This document shows, piece by piece, positions 44,050 to 55,000 of a stretch of DNA of 64,000 nucleotides (position 1 is the stretch's first letter; the number at the start of each line of letters is the position of its first letter). This DNA comes from Akebia trifoliata (Eukaryota; Streptophyta; Magnoliopsida; Ranunculales; Lardizabalaceae): assembly GCA_017979445.1 (NCBI GenBank), contig CM030715.1:29241169-29305168 (forward strand), in the 5' to 3' direction. The translations under genes were made by a program, and so were the position numbers. A model generated the notes under the pieces. It had not been told where the DNA came from. It was given only the letters and a program-made list of their open reading frames with translations, and ran no database searches.

Positions 44050-45510
44050 GTTGCGGATTTGCTTTTTTAGGGTTTGGGAGTTACCACTTAGTTTTACGGT
44101 CTAGAAGCCAAAACATGACTCAAAACTTATCAAAAGTATTAATCTACGAAAAAAAGGGTCCGGGGACTACGTTATGGGATTGGAAGGTGTTAGGCACCAA
44201 TCCCACTGGGCGAATGCCGGTCTTTATTATACCCAAAAATATTACATTGCGAAAAATGACCTAGAAAGAATAAGATAAATAAAAAATAGTTTACCTGGAT
44301 GATTGCGACGATTGATTCCCTCAGAACTGGCGGAGTGTGTTTCTCATATGAATCTTCCTATTTTTGTCTTTATCACTAGATCCACTTTCGATCTTCAAGA
44401 CGAGGTGTCTTCCTCTTAGATCTGGATACTTTTTGGATGTTCTGAGGGTCTTTGGGTTTTTTTTTAGTAAAAAATGGAATTTAGATGTTAGGTAAGGAGT
44501 TAAGATTTCATATCTAAGGTTTTGGGAAGGCTAAGGAGAGTTTTTGGCCTCTCTTTCCTATGATTTTTCTTGACTTGCGAGATTGGGTTATGGAGACTCC
44601 TTTTTATAGAGCTTTTTGGGAGTTTTTCAGTTTGATTAAGTTTCCTCAAGACGAAATTAAATGGTTTAATTAGGTATCTTGAATTAAGGTTTCAATTCTT
44701 ATGTATAATGAATATTTTAAGTTTTTTGGAGAACCCCCCTGATTATATTTTTAATTCTTTGGGACTCTAGATGGAGGGGTATTTTATAAATATTAGGTGA
44801 GTCTCACTTGAATAAGTGGGCCACCACTTAAAATTTGACCCGTGAGCTTGATTAATTGATTTTTTTTGTTCAAAATTTTAATTTAATTTATTAAGATTTT
44901 ACTTTACGTTTATTAATATTTTAATTATTAATTTCAAAATTTTAAATTTTTAGAGTTGAAAAATTAATGTTTTGCCCTCAAAGAGGATTTTTGCATTGAA
45001 AAGTCATTTTTTGATGTTTTGAAATCAGTTTTCCATAAGGAATTTAATGGGAGTATTAGTTTGTGTCATTTATGAATTTTTTTTGCGTAAAATGATCGTG
45101 GACCCTATGAGGGCATTTTCATAATTTTATCGAATTTTGTGAAAATTGGTAAAATGATTTATTTGATTTTAATTTGTTGTTTTATGTGTTCGAAAAGATT
45201 TTTCTAAGTGTAACGTAGGTTCTATGAATGTTTTAATGTTAGGGGTATTTTGATAATTTGATCATTTTTAGTGATTTTTCTTATAAAACTTCTTTTTGTC
45301 CCAATAATGATGATTTATAGGTTTTGGGTCATATTTTCCTAGCGTAGCGTGGTTTCTAAAGTTTTGCTTGCTTGAAATACTTCATCCGAATTTCTGAAAT
45401 ATATCTAAAAATATTGAAATATTCATCCATCATTGGGAACTATTACAATCGGGTTGACAAATTGATTAATCATGCGAGTGCAAAAATGGGATGTCTATAG
45501 ACATCAAATC
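44050..45510 (+). mobile_element. LTR-retrotransposon-like module 2
   Basis: Contains GGATTGGAAGGTGTTAGG with the hairpin word GGTGTTAGGCACC (about 44187), a TATA-like word CTTTTTATAGAG (about 44600), and an end-like GGGATGTCTATAGACA (about 45488). The order and orientation match the module at 36660-39005, but the sequences between are strongly diverged. It is non-coding. Confidence 0.4.
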
Positions 45511-47259
45511 TTATAGAAGAAGAAAATGTAAAATACTTAAAAAAGTTCCATTAATATGAATACTAACGACTCAATATACATGACATAATGTGTGAAAGGA
45601 AAGACATACAAAAACAAGACATGGCCATGTCTATAACATAAATAAATCATAAGAAATAAAATCTATAACATAAATAAACACTCCATAAATCCCAAAGAAG
45701 AGAGGGAATAACACACTCTCTATGCCTTAAAAGGTCTTAGCTTAACATAATAAAACCAAGGCAATATATGAAATACAAAAAAAAAATTAAATAAATAAAA
45801 ATAGAAGAAGAATCTTCTAAGCTCCAACATTGAAATGAGACAAGGTCAAAAGATGAAGAACGATGGAAAATCAATGCTTTAAATAGAGAAAATGAAAATG
45901 GATTAGTGGGGAGTAATGGTGATGTGAAAGGATGTGGTTTCCAAGTAGTAAAAAAAATACTGACCATTTTGGTGCAAGTATGTGAGAGAAGTTGGAAGAA
46001 ATAGTATAGAAAATCTCAATAAGGGGTCATTGGTTCTTAGTGAATATATGCATGACATAAGGATTGAAGAACCAATTAGAGGAGGTGTGGAATCCAAAGA
46101 ACTATGGGGTGGTTGGGATGTGCATGCATGCACAAGGAGATGACTGGCTCCATGTCTTGCCATTTTTAACTTCATTTTGAATGTCCCAAGGTAATGAGAT
46201 TTTGCCATATAATAGCTCCAAGATCAACGGTGTAGATGCATTTTCTTTGCATTGATACAAGTGATGTATTCGAGGAAGATCTAAAGATTATTGGTGACTT
46301 TTGAATGAAAGTGGACTCAATATCTAAAAGAGGTTTCTAGGTAAGTTTGGGTGGCCCATCCAATATAATGACCCATTTTCCAATAAATAGTGGCAAAATA
46401 CTAAAAGGTCTCCACAAATCCATTTAAAGAAGCTTTTAGATATGAGTCCTTATCTATCTCTTAGGACCCTATAATCCATAGATAAACATTGAGATCTCTC
46501 TAAACAATGACCTATACTCTCAAATTAGTCTTCATCATGTTCATAGTCTCCAATATTAAGTTTTATGATTGCGATTATCCTACAATTAAGAGAATTATCG
46601 TGTAATGAACTTAAAAGAAAGAATGTTTGGACTATTAACATGACAATGCTTATGATAATTATGTCAAAATAAATAACATTTAAGCATTATCAACTATGGT
46701 AACCATGCTTGATTAGATTATGATTGGTTCTTACAATGGTGAGGTGTGATAGGCTGACAGGGTTGTTAGGGAGATGCATTTAAAACTTTTATTTTGTTGG
46801 GAGAGATAAGTCATTAAGAGGAATAGATTCATTGTACTTCGGAATAATGCTTAAAAACTCGTTCGATCATTGACCCAACTAATTGACAAGGTCGATTTAA
46901 ATCAATCAGATCGACATGCCAAACTAATCTGATCTGAAAGTGAAATATTTGGTAAATATGTTTTGATTTGTTCCCACAAACAAATATCTTCAACTTCAAC
47001 CTTAAGAGATGAAAAACTTGAAATGACTAGTTTCGGGATTAAAAAACAATGGTTTTATTGTTAGAAAAGCATGTTCTTCACAATGTAAAGAAAATTCCAT
47101 TACAACACTTCCACATGACAACCAAAAACATGATCAGATGCCACGGTGATATCTAGATTATAAAATTTTAAGAACTTCAAAAAGAAACAAATATGTTTTT
47201 CACCACTGTATTTTGAATTTGAGATTTTAGAGTTTAGTAGCCATCAATTTTCAAAGCCA

Positions 47260-47483
47260 TAGAATCTGTTAACTCTTAAAGAATGACTCATGAAAAAAAA
47301 CACAATAATCCCAACCCTTTAAACACAAAATCCAATGATTGAGATTTATGAGTATCTTCATAACACAAATCTCGAATATACTTATCCTGATGATAAATCT
47401 CAACCCTTGGATTTTGCATTTAAAGGGTTGGAATCATGTGTTTTTTTCATGAGTCATTCTTAGGAGTCACGAGATCCTCACCC
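47260..47483. mobile_element. Foldback MITE of about 220 bp
   Basis: Outer arms AAGAATGACTCATGAAAAAA (left) and, reverse complemented, AAGAATGACTCATGAAAAAA (right) pair almost perfectly, followed inwards by AACCCTTTAAA and AAATCCAATGATTGAGATTT against their complements. The core word links it to the foldback at 32893-33088. Boundaries are approximate. Confidence 0.75.
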
Positions 47484-48906
47484 TATCTATATGGTCTAAG
47501 TCGTGAACTCCAGATGATTGTGGTGTTATTTGGCCAATGTGTCCGTACTTGGGTCCAACAACCCTTAATGAGATTTAAAATCTTCATATGTTAATCATTT
47601 AAGCCTAATTATTTTTGTTACAAACCTGAATATGAGAACATTTGGGTCATTTCCATTAGTCTATAGGAGAAGACATTTGCTAAATGGGTCACATTGTCAG
47701 TTTCAAAATGCATGGGTATCTCAAATATTCACCAAAATGTGTAGGGGTGTGTTTAAAATCCTTTGATTTTTATTTTTTTAAATGGGCTTTTAGATTCTCT
47801 CGACCCATTAAAACCAATGGGTCCAGTCTTGGTTTAAAAACATTGCTTTTGAGGATCATTTCCCATTGGACCAATATAAGCAAATTGAGATTGGTCATTG
47901 AAATTAATCACGTGCGATTCATGGTCATGTATTTAGGCATAATTGGATCACATTATTTGTTCATATTGATGTGTGAAATACCTAATCAATATTTCATGAT
48001 TTTTGGTTGAAAATCTCTTTCAATATATATATATATATATTTATATTTATATTTATTTATTTATTTTTTCTCTCATTTTTCTTTCAATAATGACTTCACC
48101 AATCTCATTATTGTGTTATGGGACTTGGGGATATTTTAACATTCCTTTATTTCTTTACCAATGATTTAAACAAGTTTGGATGTCATAGTTGCATGCAAAT
48201 GATGACTTCACATTTTTCCCATGTACTTACCTCATTTATTAACAACGTTAATAGTTTATGACCTTGAGACTCTAGGAGTGCATGTGCCACCTCTTATTAT
48301 ATTGCATTCCATTTTAAAACCATGTTTTTGAGATCAATATTACTTGCACATGTCTAGAAACATTGCCTCTTTGAACCTTCACCATAATTAAGTCCAACCG
48401 ACCACAAACCTATGCTATGCATGTCACAACATTTTGAATTTTAGCTAATCGTTTTAGATAAATGTGCTTCTATTAAATTCAGATTTTTTTTTTTCGTTTA
48501 TATTACCTCACCCTTTACTCATTGTTGTTTTTCTTATCAATTTTTTTGTTCACGAGGCTAGTACTTTTGATGGTATAACAATCATCATTTCCGGTAAGGC
48601 AAAACCTAATACCTCAATTTTGATTGGTTCCTCTCATTTTGATCGGTTCCTCTCATTTTGATCATGGCTCACAATAAAGAATAAATTCATATGGTTAATA
48701 CAAAATTCATGTCCAAGTCAGTTTTTTGTTGACCCTTGGGCCAAATGAAAATGAAGATGATCATTTTTTTATGGCAGCTAGTTGAACAACGACTTGACTT
48801 TCTATCATTCATTCATTTGTCTAATGACAAAGTTTTTGTTTCAATTAAAGTCATTCTACTCGCACCCATCATATGTTCTCTTGACGCTCACTTAAGGTGA
48901 ATCTTT

Positions 48907-50686
48907 AAAAAAAGGAAATTGCACATATACCTTTTCGAATTACTTTATACACCCACTATTGTCTCCATCTATTTACCGAATGTAAACTCAAACCATCCCA
49001 CCATCTTCTCCATCCATTATCTTACTCTTCTTCACCATCTATCTCTCTCTTTGTCCCTCTTATTCTTCTTCTTCATATTCACCTCCTTTTGAGTTTTGTG
49101 AGAGATTGAATCAATGGAGATTAATTTTTTTTTCAAGTTATCTTATTATTATTATTATTATTATTATGAACTTTCTTTTACTTTTTTGCATTTAATCATC
49201 ATGAAATATGAAAAACCTATTATTAAAACCTTCAAAACGATGATTTTGAATAAAAAACTCAGAGATTTTTTTTTTTTTAAATAGATTTTATTTGGTAGGT
49301 TAGACCAAACTTGTTTTAACAGATTCAATAGGTATCCTACCGAGCATAACTTTCGATCGAACATTACAAATCCGATTTGATAGGTACCTACCGAACATTA
49401 CAAAATAGATTCGATAGACTCGATTGTAAGTGTTAGAGTCACACGAGAAAGTTTGATTTGGTAGGTACTCATCGAATTGTTTTGTTATGTATGGTGGGTA
49501 CCTACCAAATTGGTTTTGTAATGTTCGGTAGAATACCCACCGAACAAAATTTTATTGTGTTTGATATGCTAGTACATATTGAATTGGGATTGTAATTTTC
49601 GATATGAACCTATCGAATCAACGAAAACAAGTTTGGTTTTGAACATATCGAAGGTCGTTCGATGACTTTTCAATTTTTTAGTAAATGGTTGTAAAAAATA
49701 AGTGGGTGCCACGAGAAAATGGGCACCGATATCGTATATGGTGGGTACAAGTAACAAGACTCTTTCGACTAACCCCTAAGACAAACGATTAAACTGTTGT
49801 ACTGGATTGCCAATACGGTCTCGACGTCCATTTACTCATGGAACCCACCTAATTTCTCATATCATGTTGTACGCCCACCTGCTCTTTGTGCCCACTTACA
49901 AAAAACTTAAAAGACATCGAATGACTTTTGGTAGGTTCAAAATTGATCTTGTTTTAGTTTATTCAATGGGTACCTACCGAAAATTGCAAACCCAATTCGG
50001 TATGTATCGACATACCAAACACGAGAAAGTTTTGTTTGGTGGGCATTGTACCGAACACAACTTAATACCAAAGATTACAAAACCGATTTGATGGATACCT
50101 ACTATACATTACAAAATAGATTCGATAAATACCTATCGAACCAAACTTTCTCATGTAACCCTAACCACTCCAATCTAGTTTACAAAATCCATTTCTAATG
50201 TTAGTATGTACCTATCGAATTTATTTTGTAATGGTCGGTATGAAGTTATATTTGACAGGATACCTACTGAGTAGGTTAAAATAAGTTTGGTTTAAACCTA
50301 CTGAATAAAATTTGTCAAAAAAAAAACGTTGAGTTCTTCGATTAAAAATCGTTGTTTTGAAGGATTTAATAGCTCCATCTCCCTTGATGATTAAATACAA
50401 AAAAGAAAGTAAATTAAAAAAAGAATTAATATAACATGGAAAAAAAAAACTAAAACCTAATTTCCATTTATTCAATCTATCACAAAACTCAAAAGGAGAT
50501 GAATATGAAGAAGATTAAGAAGAAGAAGAAAAAGAAGAATGAGAGGGAGAGAAGTCAATGGTGGATAATAAGGAGAAGATGGTGATATGGATTGGGTTTT
50601 CATTTGGTAGATAGATGGAAAAGATGGTGGGTGTAGGAGTAATTCGACGAGGAAGTTCGACAATTACTGTAATTTGTTATTTTTTT
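48907..50686. repeat. Imperfect palindrome of about 1.78 kb (giant foldback element)
   Basis: The left half and the reverse complement of the right half align along nearly their full length. Outer words are CGAATTACTTTATACACCC and CGAATTACTCCTACACCC; then CACCATCTTCTCC on both; TTCACCTCCTTTTGAGTTTT and TTCATCTCCTTTTGAGTTTT; AAACCTTCAAAACGATGATT and AAATCCTTCAAAACAACGATT; GAGAAAGTTTGATTTGGTAG and GAGAAAGTTTGGTTCGATAG; and near the centre GATGACTTTTCAATTTTTTA and GATGTCTTTTAAGTTTTTTG. The arms are about 830 bases each and meet near 49.75-49.83 kb. The inner arms are themselves built of repeats of TAGGTACCTACCGAACATTA-like words. No coding potential was seen. A non-autonomous foldback or Mutator-like transposon, or a long hairpin RNA source, are both possible. 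Confidence 0.75.
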
Positions 50687-51014
50687 GCCACTTTGTAAAT
50701 ATATGCTTATACTTGCCTTCGTTCACTATCCAAAACCCAAGGGAAATGTTGAGAAAGATCTTCATCCTATTATAGAACTTCTTTGGAGTATCGAGATCTA
50801 ATAGTGCCATCGTGCACATTCTTCTAAACAAAGTTCCTTTTACCACCACTTCCATACCTATATGGATATCAAACACATTGACTTTGCTCTTCCCATCTAG
50901 ATTCTCATAAAACCCATGAGTTGGGCATAACTCTACCTCACTAGCTAAGGGGAATTTGGGGAGTTTTTCTATGGCTTCCCCTTTTACATCTACCATCGAA
51001 GCCATAACTCCCAT
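50664..51014 (-). other. Unrecognised 116-codon open frame, perhaps a gene fragment cut by the palindrome
   Basis: ATG at 51014, with further in-frame ATGs three and six codons on. The frame reads MASMVDVKGEAIEKLPKFPL, later ELCPTHGFYENLDGKSKV, GMEVVVKGTLFRRMC and LLDLDTPKKFYN. Composition is that of real protein, not low complexity, yet I do not recognise a family. Its last few codons (NNKLQ) fall in the outer end of the palindrome at 48907-50686, so the frame may be a gene remnant truncated by that insertion. No splice partner was identified. Confidence 0.3.
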
Positions 51015-51643
51015 TGGTATGGGTGCTAGTGGGTTGGTTCTGATTCAATTTCTAAGTTACTTAAAATCATAATCATCATATTTGTCCGATTTTGATTCTA
51101 AAATAAGTAGAATTAGAACAATCAAGACACGCGGGTATCTATCAATTTTGATTTTCATGAATTGAAAGAGAAAAAAAATATTTCTGTCATTGTAAATATT
51201 TTTTATTTTTTTGTTCTTCTTCATAAATTAAAATACTATCCACAAAAAAGAAAGAAAGAAAAACAACTTAATTACAATTTATCATTCTAAAGATATAAGT
51301 TCATGATTTTTTAAAAAATTAACATTCATCTTCTTTACAAGTTACAATATTTAAAAAAGAGATGACCCATTTTAAGTTACACTGATCACTATAGAAAAAG
51401 TGAAAAACTTTATATAAAATGTATTAATTTTACAATGTTGGAAAAACTTATATCATTTATATAATTAAAAAAAATGATAAAATAAATCAATCATAGGTAG
51501 TGGTGGATGCCTAACGGTTTGGTTCTATTTTACACTTGACTCTAATCGGTTATAATAAAAGGGGACCCAAACCGGACTTTTTTAGTTTTGGTTCGGTTCA
51601 ATTCTAGTTAAGTAGGCACCCATTGACACCCCTAATTTTATAA

Positions 51644-51829
51644 GAGAGCTATTATTGGCACCCCAATCTTTTTTACTTATTACGTTCCAATCAATGAAAT
51701 AATTTATCACACCCCCAAATAAAATTACAGAACTCTTCTGTTTCCCGAAAGACTGTTAATTACACCTCTTGTTTTATATTTTCATCTGGGGTGTAATAAG
51801 TAAAAAATGGGGTGCTAATAATAACTCTC
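51644..51829. mobile_element. hAT-like MITE in the UTP10 promoter
   Basis: Terminal inverted repeats: GAGAGCTATTATTGGCACCC left and, in reverse complement, GAGAGTTATTATTAGCACCC right, continuing with TTTTTTACTTATTAC on both. Flanking octamers TTTTATAA (51636-51643) and GTTTATAA (51830-51837) match at seven of eight positions, consistent with a hAT 8-bp duplication. Its right end is about 195 bases upstream of the UTP10 start codon and only about 20 bases upstream of the first telo-box. Confidence 0.75.
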
Positions 51830-51847
51830 GTTTATAATGGTAAAGAT

Positions 51848-51983
51848 AAACCCTAAAACCCGCCACCATTTGAAGTTCTCACTTCTAACTCAGAAAAAGA
51901 CCTCTGCAAACTTCAGGGTTGAAGCAAAACACACAAGATTTCTTGTTGGTTTAGTCGAAGAAAACACATCACAAAAACCCTAA
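51848..51983 (+). promoter_or_regulatory. Two telo-box motifs upstream of UTP10
   Basis: AAACCCTAA occurs at 51848-51856 and again at 51975-51983. Telo-boxes near transcription starts are characteristic of plant genes for ribosomal proteins and ribosome assembly factors, which fits the UTP10 assignment. The second lies only about 40 bases before the start codon, probably in the 5' leader. No TGGGCC-type site II element was found beside them. Confidence 0.55.
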
Positions 51984-52003
51984 TGTCCATCCACTCTACT
52001 TGA
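51983..52003 (+). promoter_or_regulatory. Possible short upstream ORF in UTP10 leader
   Basis: ATG at 51983 opens a six-residue frame (MSIHST) closed by TGA at 52001-52003, 21 bases before the main ATG. It matters only if transcription starts upstream of 51983, which the sequence cannot show. Confidence 0.3.
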
Positions 52004-52024
52004 AATCACAATTCTATCTCAATC

Positions 52025-55000
52025 ATGGCGACATCAATCGCTTCTCAGTTGCAGGCAATCAAATCCTTCATACAATCCGATGCAGAACCATCTAAAAAAC
52101 CCTTCACTCGTCCTTCCATAATCTTCGAACCTAAAGAGGCGGCCGATATCGATCTCGACACCATCCTCTCCATTGCTCTATCAAGTAAGCCAAATCTCCT
52201 TAATCCCAGCCATCAACCAACGTTCAGATTACTTCAAATTCATTTATTTATCTGTTTTGGTTGTTGGAATTTGAATTTCAGGTTTGGAGGCTCTTGTAAA
52301 AGTAGATATTCGATTTGAAGGTTACAAGAACAGTCTGTTTAGTTACAAAAGTAGAGAATCAGATAGAGAATTAATGGGTGTTGAAGAAAATAAAAAAATT
52401 AATGATTCGATTACTTCCTACTTGAGATTACTTTCTGGACATCTTCAACTACCTTCTTCTTTAAAGACTCTCGAATACTTGATTCGTCGATACAAGTAAT
52501 TATCATCGAAAAAGTTCTGCCCTTTTATGTAGAAATTACAATATTGAAGATTTTGGGCATATTTTTACTGAAATTTGTTCTTTTTTTGGGGAATTACAGG
52601 GTTCATGTTTATAACACGGAAGAACTGATCTTTTGTGCTTTGCCATACCATGACACACATGCCTTTGTTCGAATAGTGCAGTTATTGGACTTGGGGTGAG
52701 AGAACCTGTTGCCCGTAAAACCGAATTAATGAATAAATTGATCACTTATGTGAATTATTCATTTCCCCCCTCAATTCTTGGTGCAGGAACTCTAAGTGGA
52801 GATTTCTTGAAGGTGTTAAAACCTCGGGTGCCCCACCACCGAGAAAGGTCATAGTGCAACAATGCATACGAGATACGAATGTGTTGGGGGCTTTATGCGA
52901 CTATGTGAGTGTTTTATTGCTAAATTGTTTTTATTAGTCATGATTTTCTTAAGTGTTTTAAGTAATTTATTGAGTGTAATTTTACAGGCAATGTCGACGA
53001 AGAAGAATCAGTCCTCGATACCGGTGATCAGCTTTTCTACTGCAGTTTTTGTTGAGGTGCTGGGTGCCTTGCCGATCATTGATGATAGTGTCGTGAGGAA
53101 AATTCTTTCTTTTGTGTATTTCGGACTTGAGCCTACCACAAAAGGAGGTCCAGATCACAAGGTGAACTTTGAAGGTTTTTGTTGTTTATGCATAATGTAG
53201 AAACTTCTAGACTTTGTTCGCAACAGTGCACTTTATTCTCATAGTAATTGCTGGTCAAGTTACATAATTGATAATCCTTTTTGAACACGGTTACATAATT
53301 TATGGCCATTTGCTTGAATACTTGATCCCTTGAGCTTTTGCTGTATTGTTTTTATCCTTCAATTTCTATGAAATAAGGTTATCTACTTGATTACTTTTTC
53401 CCTTGAGCTTTTTGTCATCTTATTTTTGTATTTCTATTATTATGAAATAATTTAATAAAGGTTGAATAAATGAACAAATTGTGAACTCACCTAAAGGAAC
53501 CATATCACCTATCCATAATATTGCGCGTACTACACTACTTTCATGCAATAATATGGATAACCAGGGATTGTATGATGAGTTGTCTTTGTTAGTACGTATC
53601 ATATACTCGGGTGTAAGAGAATGTATATTTAATGTAGTATTTACTATGAAGAAAATTTTGATTGAAATTTATGATAATCGGTGATCATTGTGACCAATGT
53701 CTTGCAATAAGGAAATAAAAAGGAAAAAAATTCGAAGTGTGGCACTAGAGTCTATGAAGCATCAAAATTTAGTTGACATGGCTTCTTCGCCTTTTAGATT
53801 AGTCTGTGCAACATAGCATAATGGTTCTTATACACAATGCCATGGTAGATAAATGAATAATTTCAAACACAGTCACCAAAGACGAGGTTTGAGAATATGA
53901 CGATAAGGGAAAAGTCTGGAAAAATTGATCTAGAGTAAGCCTCTATAATTGTTCCTACTGGGTATTGTTATCATGTTGTATTATAAGGTCCCATATTAAA
54001 CTACAATAATACATCACCAAACCCCGTATTGATATCATTCATGCATCCACAACTAGTAACAAGAGGTCCACACGTATTCAGGGTTTATATTGTTTAAAAT
54101 ATGAAAAAGGTCACAATCATGAGTCTGAGTTTGGATTCATCAACCGATAAAAAACATCAAAATTAATGTCATCCTCATTTTCTTACGAATTATCGATAAA
54201 ATGGCCCCCATCAACTACATCAAGGTCATATTCTCTTACTAGTGCATCAAGGCCATATTTTATTTGGTCTGATTTAATTGCAATTTGCAAAGATCTTGAT
54301 TGTGAAGGGAAAAAGTCATGATTTTATCAAGTCTTTTTTAGTAAGTTGGAGAATTTGGTGACTATGATTTCAAATGTCTTTTTTGAAGAACAGTTGTCTA
54401 AGCCAGTAGCCTAATGTGACATGCCTTTATCCTTCCAATTATTGTTTATTTATCTCTCCTAGTTTTAAGTTGGTACATTCAAATTCTTTATTGATTCTTA
54501 GTTGCTGGTTCTGAGGAAATTTCACAATTCTTTGTACAGGCTGGTGCTTTTATGATAATCGGTTTACTAGCAAATAGAGCGGCGTTGAATCCTAAGCATG
54601 TCAAAACTTTGATTGAATCCATTGCGAGGGTAGCTCGACAAGATTCCAAAGAATCAGCCGATTTGCCTTGGCTTCGGTTGTCGCTCATGGCCATAATCAG
54701 TCTTCTTCAGGTAATGTCATGTTAATAGCCAATAAATTTGGCTCATTTTTGTTATTTCTAAGCATCTACTGTTTGTTGCATACTTACTGATCCAAGCTCA
54801 AATATACCCACTATGAACAAGTAGGGCATTAAAAGTAAGTTTGAAAACTCCAATTACTGTTAAACCCGAGGTTTCTCAGAAGTAAACTTGGTTAAAACAT
54901 CATACACAGTTTCTTCCTAGAAATGCTCACAGTTCTTGCAAGAACTAAAAAGATAAATTCACAGTCACTACGTTCTTAAGCCTCCTTTGCGATGCTCTTT

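Larger units (their letters stand above)
35301..48906. other. Gene-free repeat-rich spacer
   Basis: No convincing protein-coding gene was found. The visible content is two LTR-like modules (36660-39005 and 44050-45510), a foldback candidate at 37932-38572, a pair of diverged direct repeats at 40829-41125, a second pair near 41250-41520, an (AT)n tract at 42290-42323, and a foldback at 47260-47483. The longest open frames (for example 37643-37993 and 45903-46208 on the - strand) are low-complexity or resemble nothing I know. About 42.3-43.3 kb has higher GC than its surroundings but no reading frame. Confidence 0.55.

Noticed and set aside
45903..46208. 101-codon - strand open frame
   Set aside because: No recognisable domain, AT-rich surroundings, and it overlaps another short frame; likely chance or a decayed repeat.
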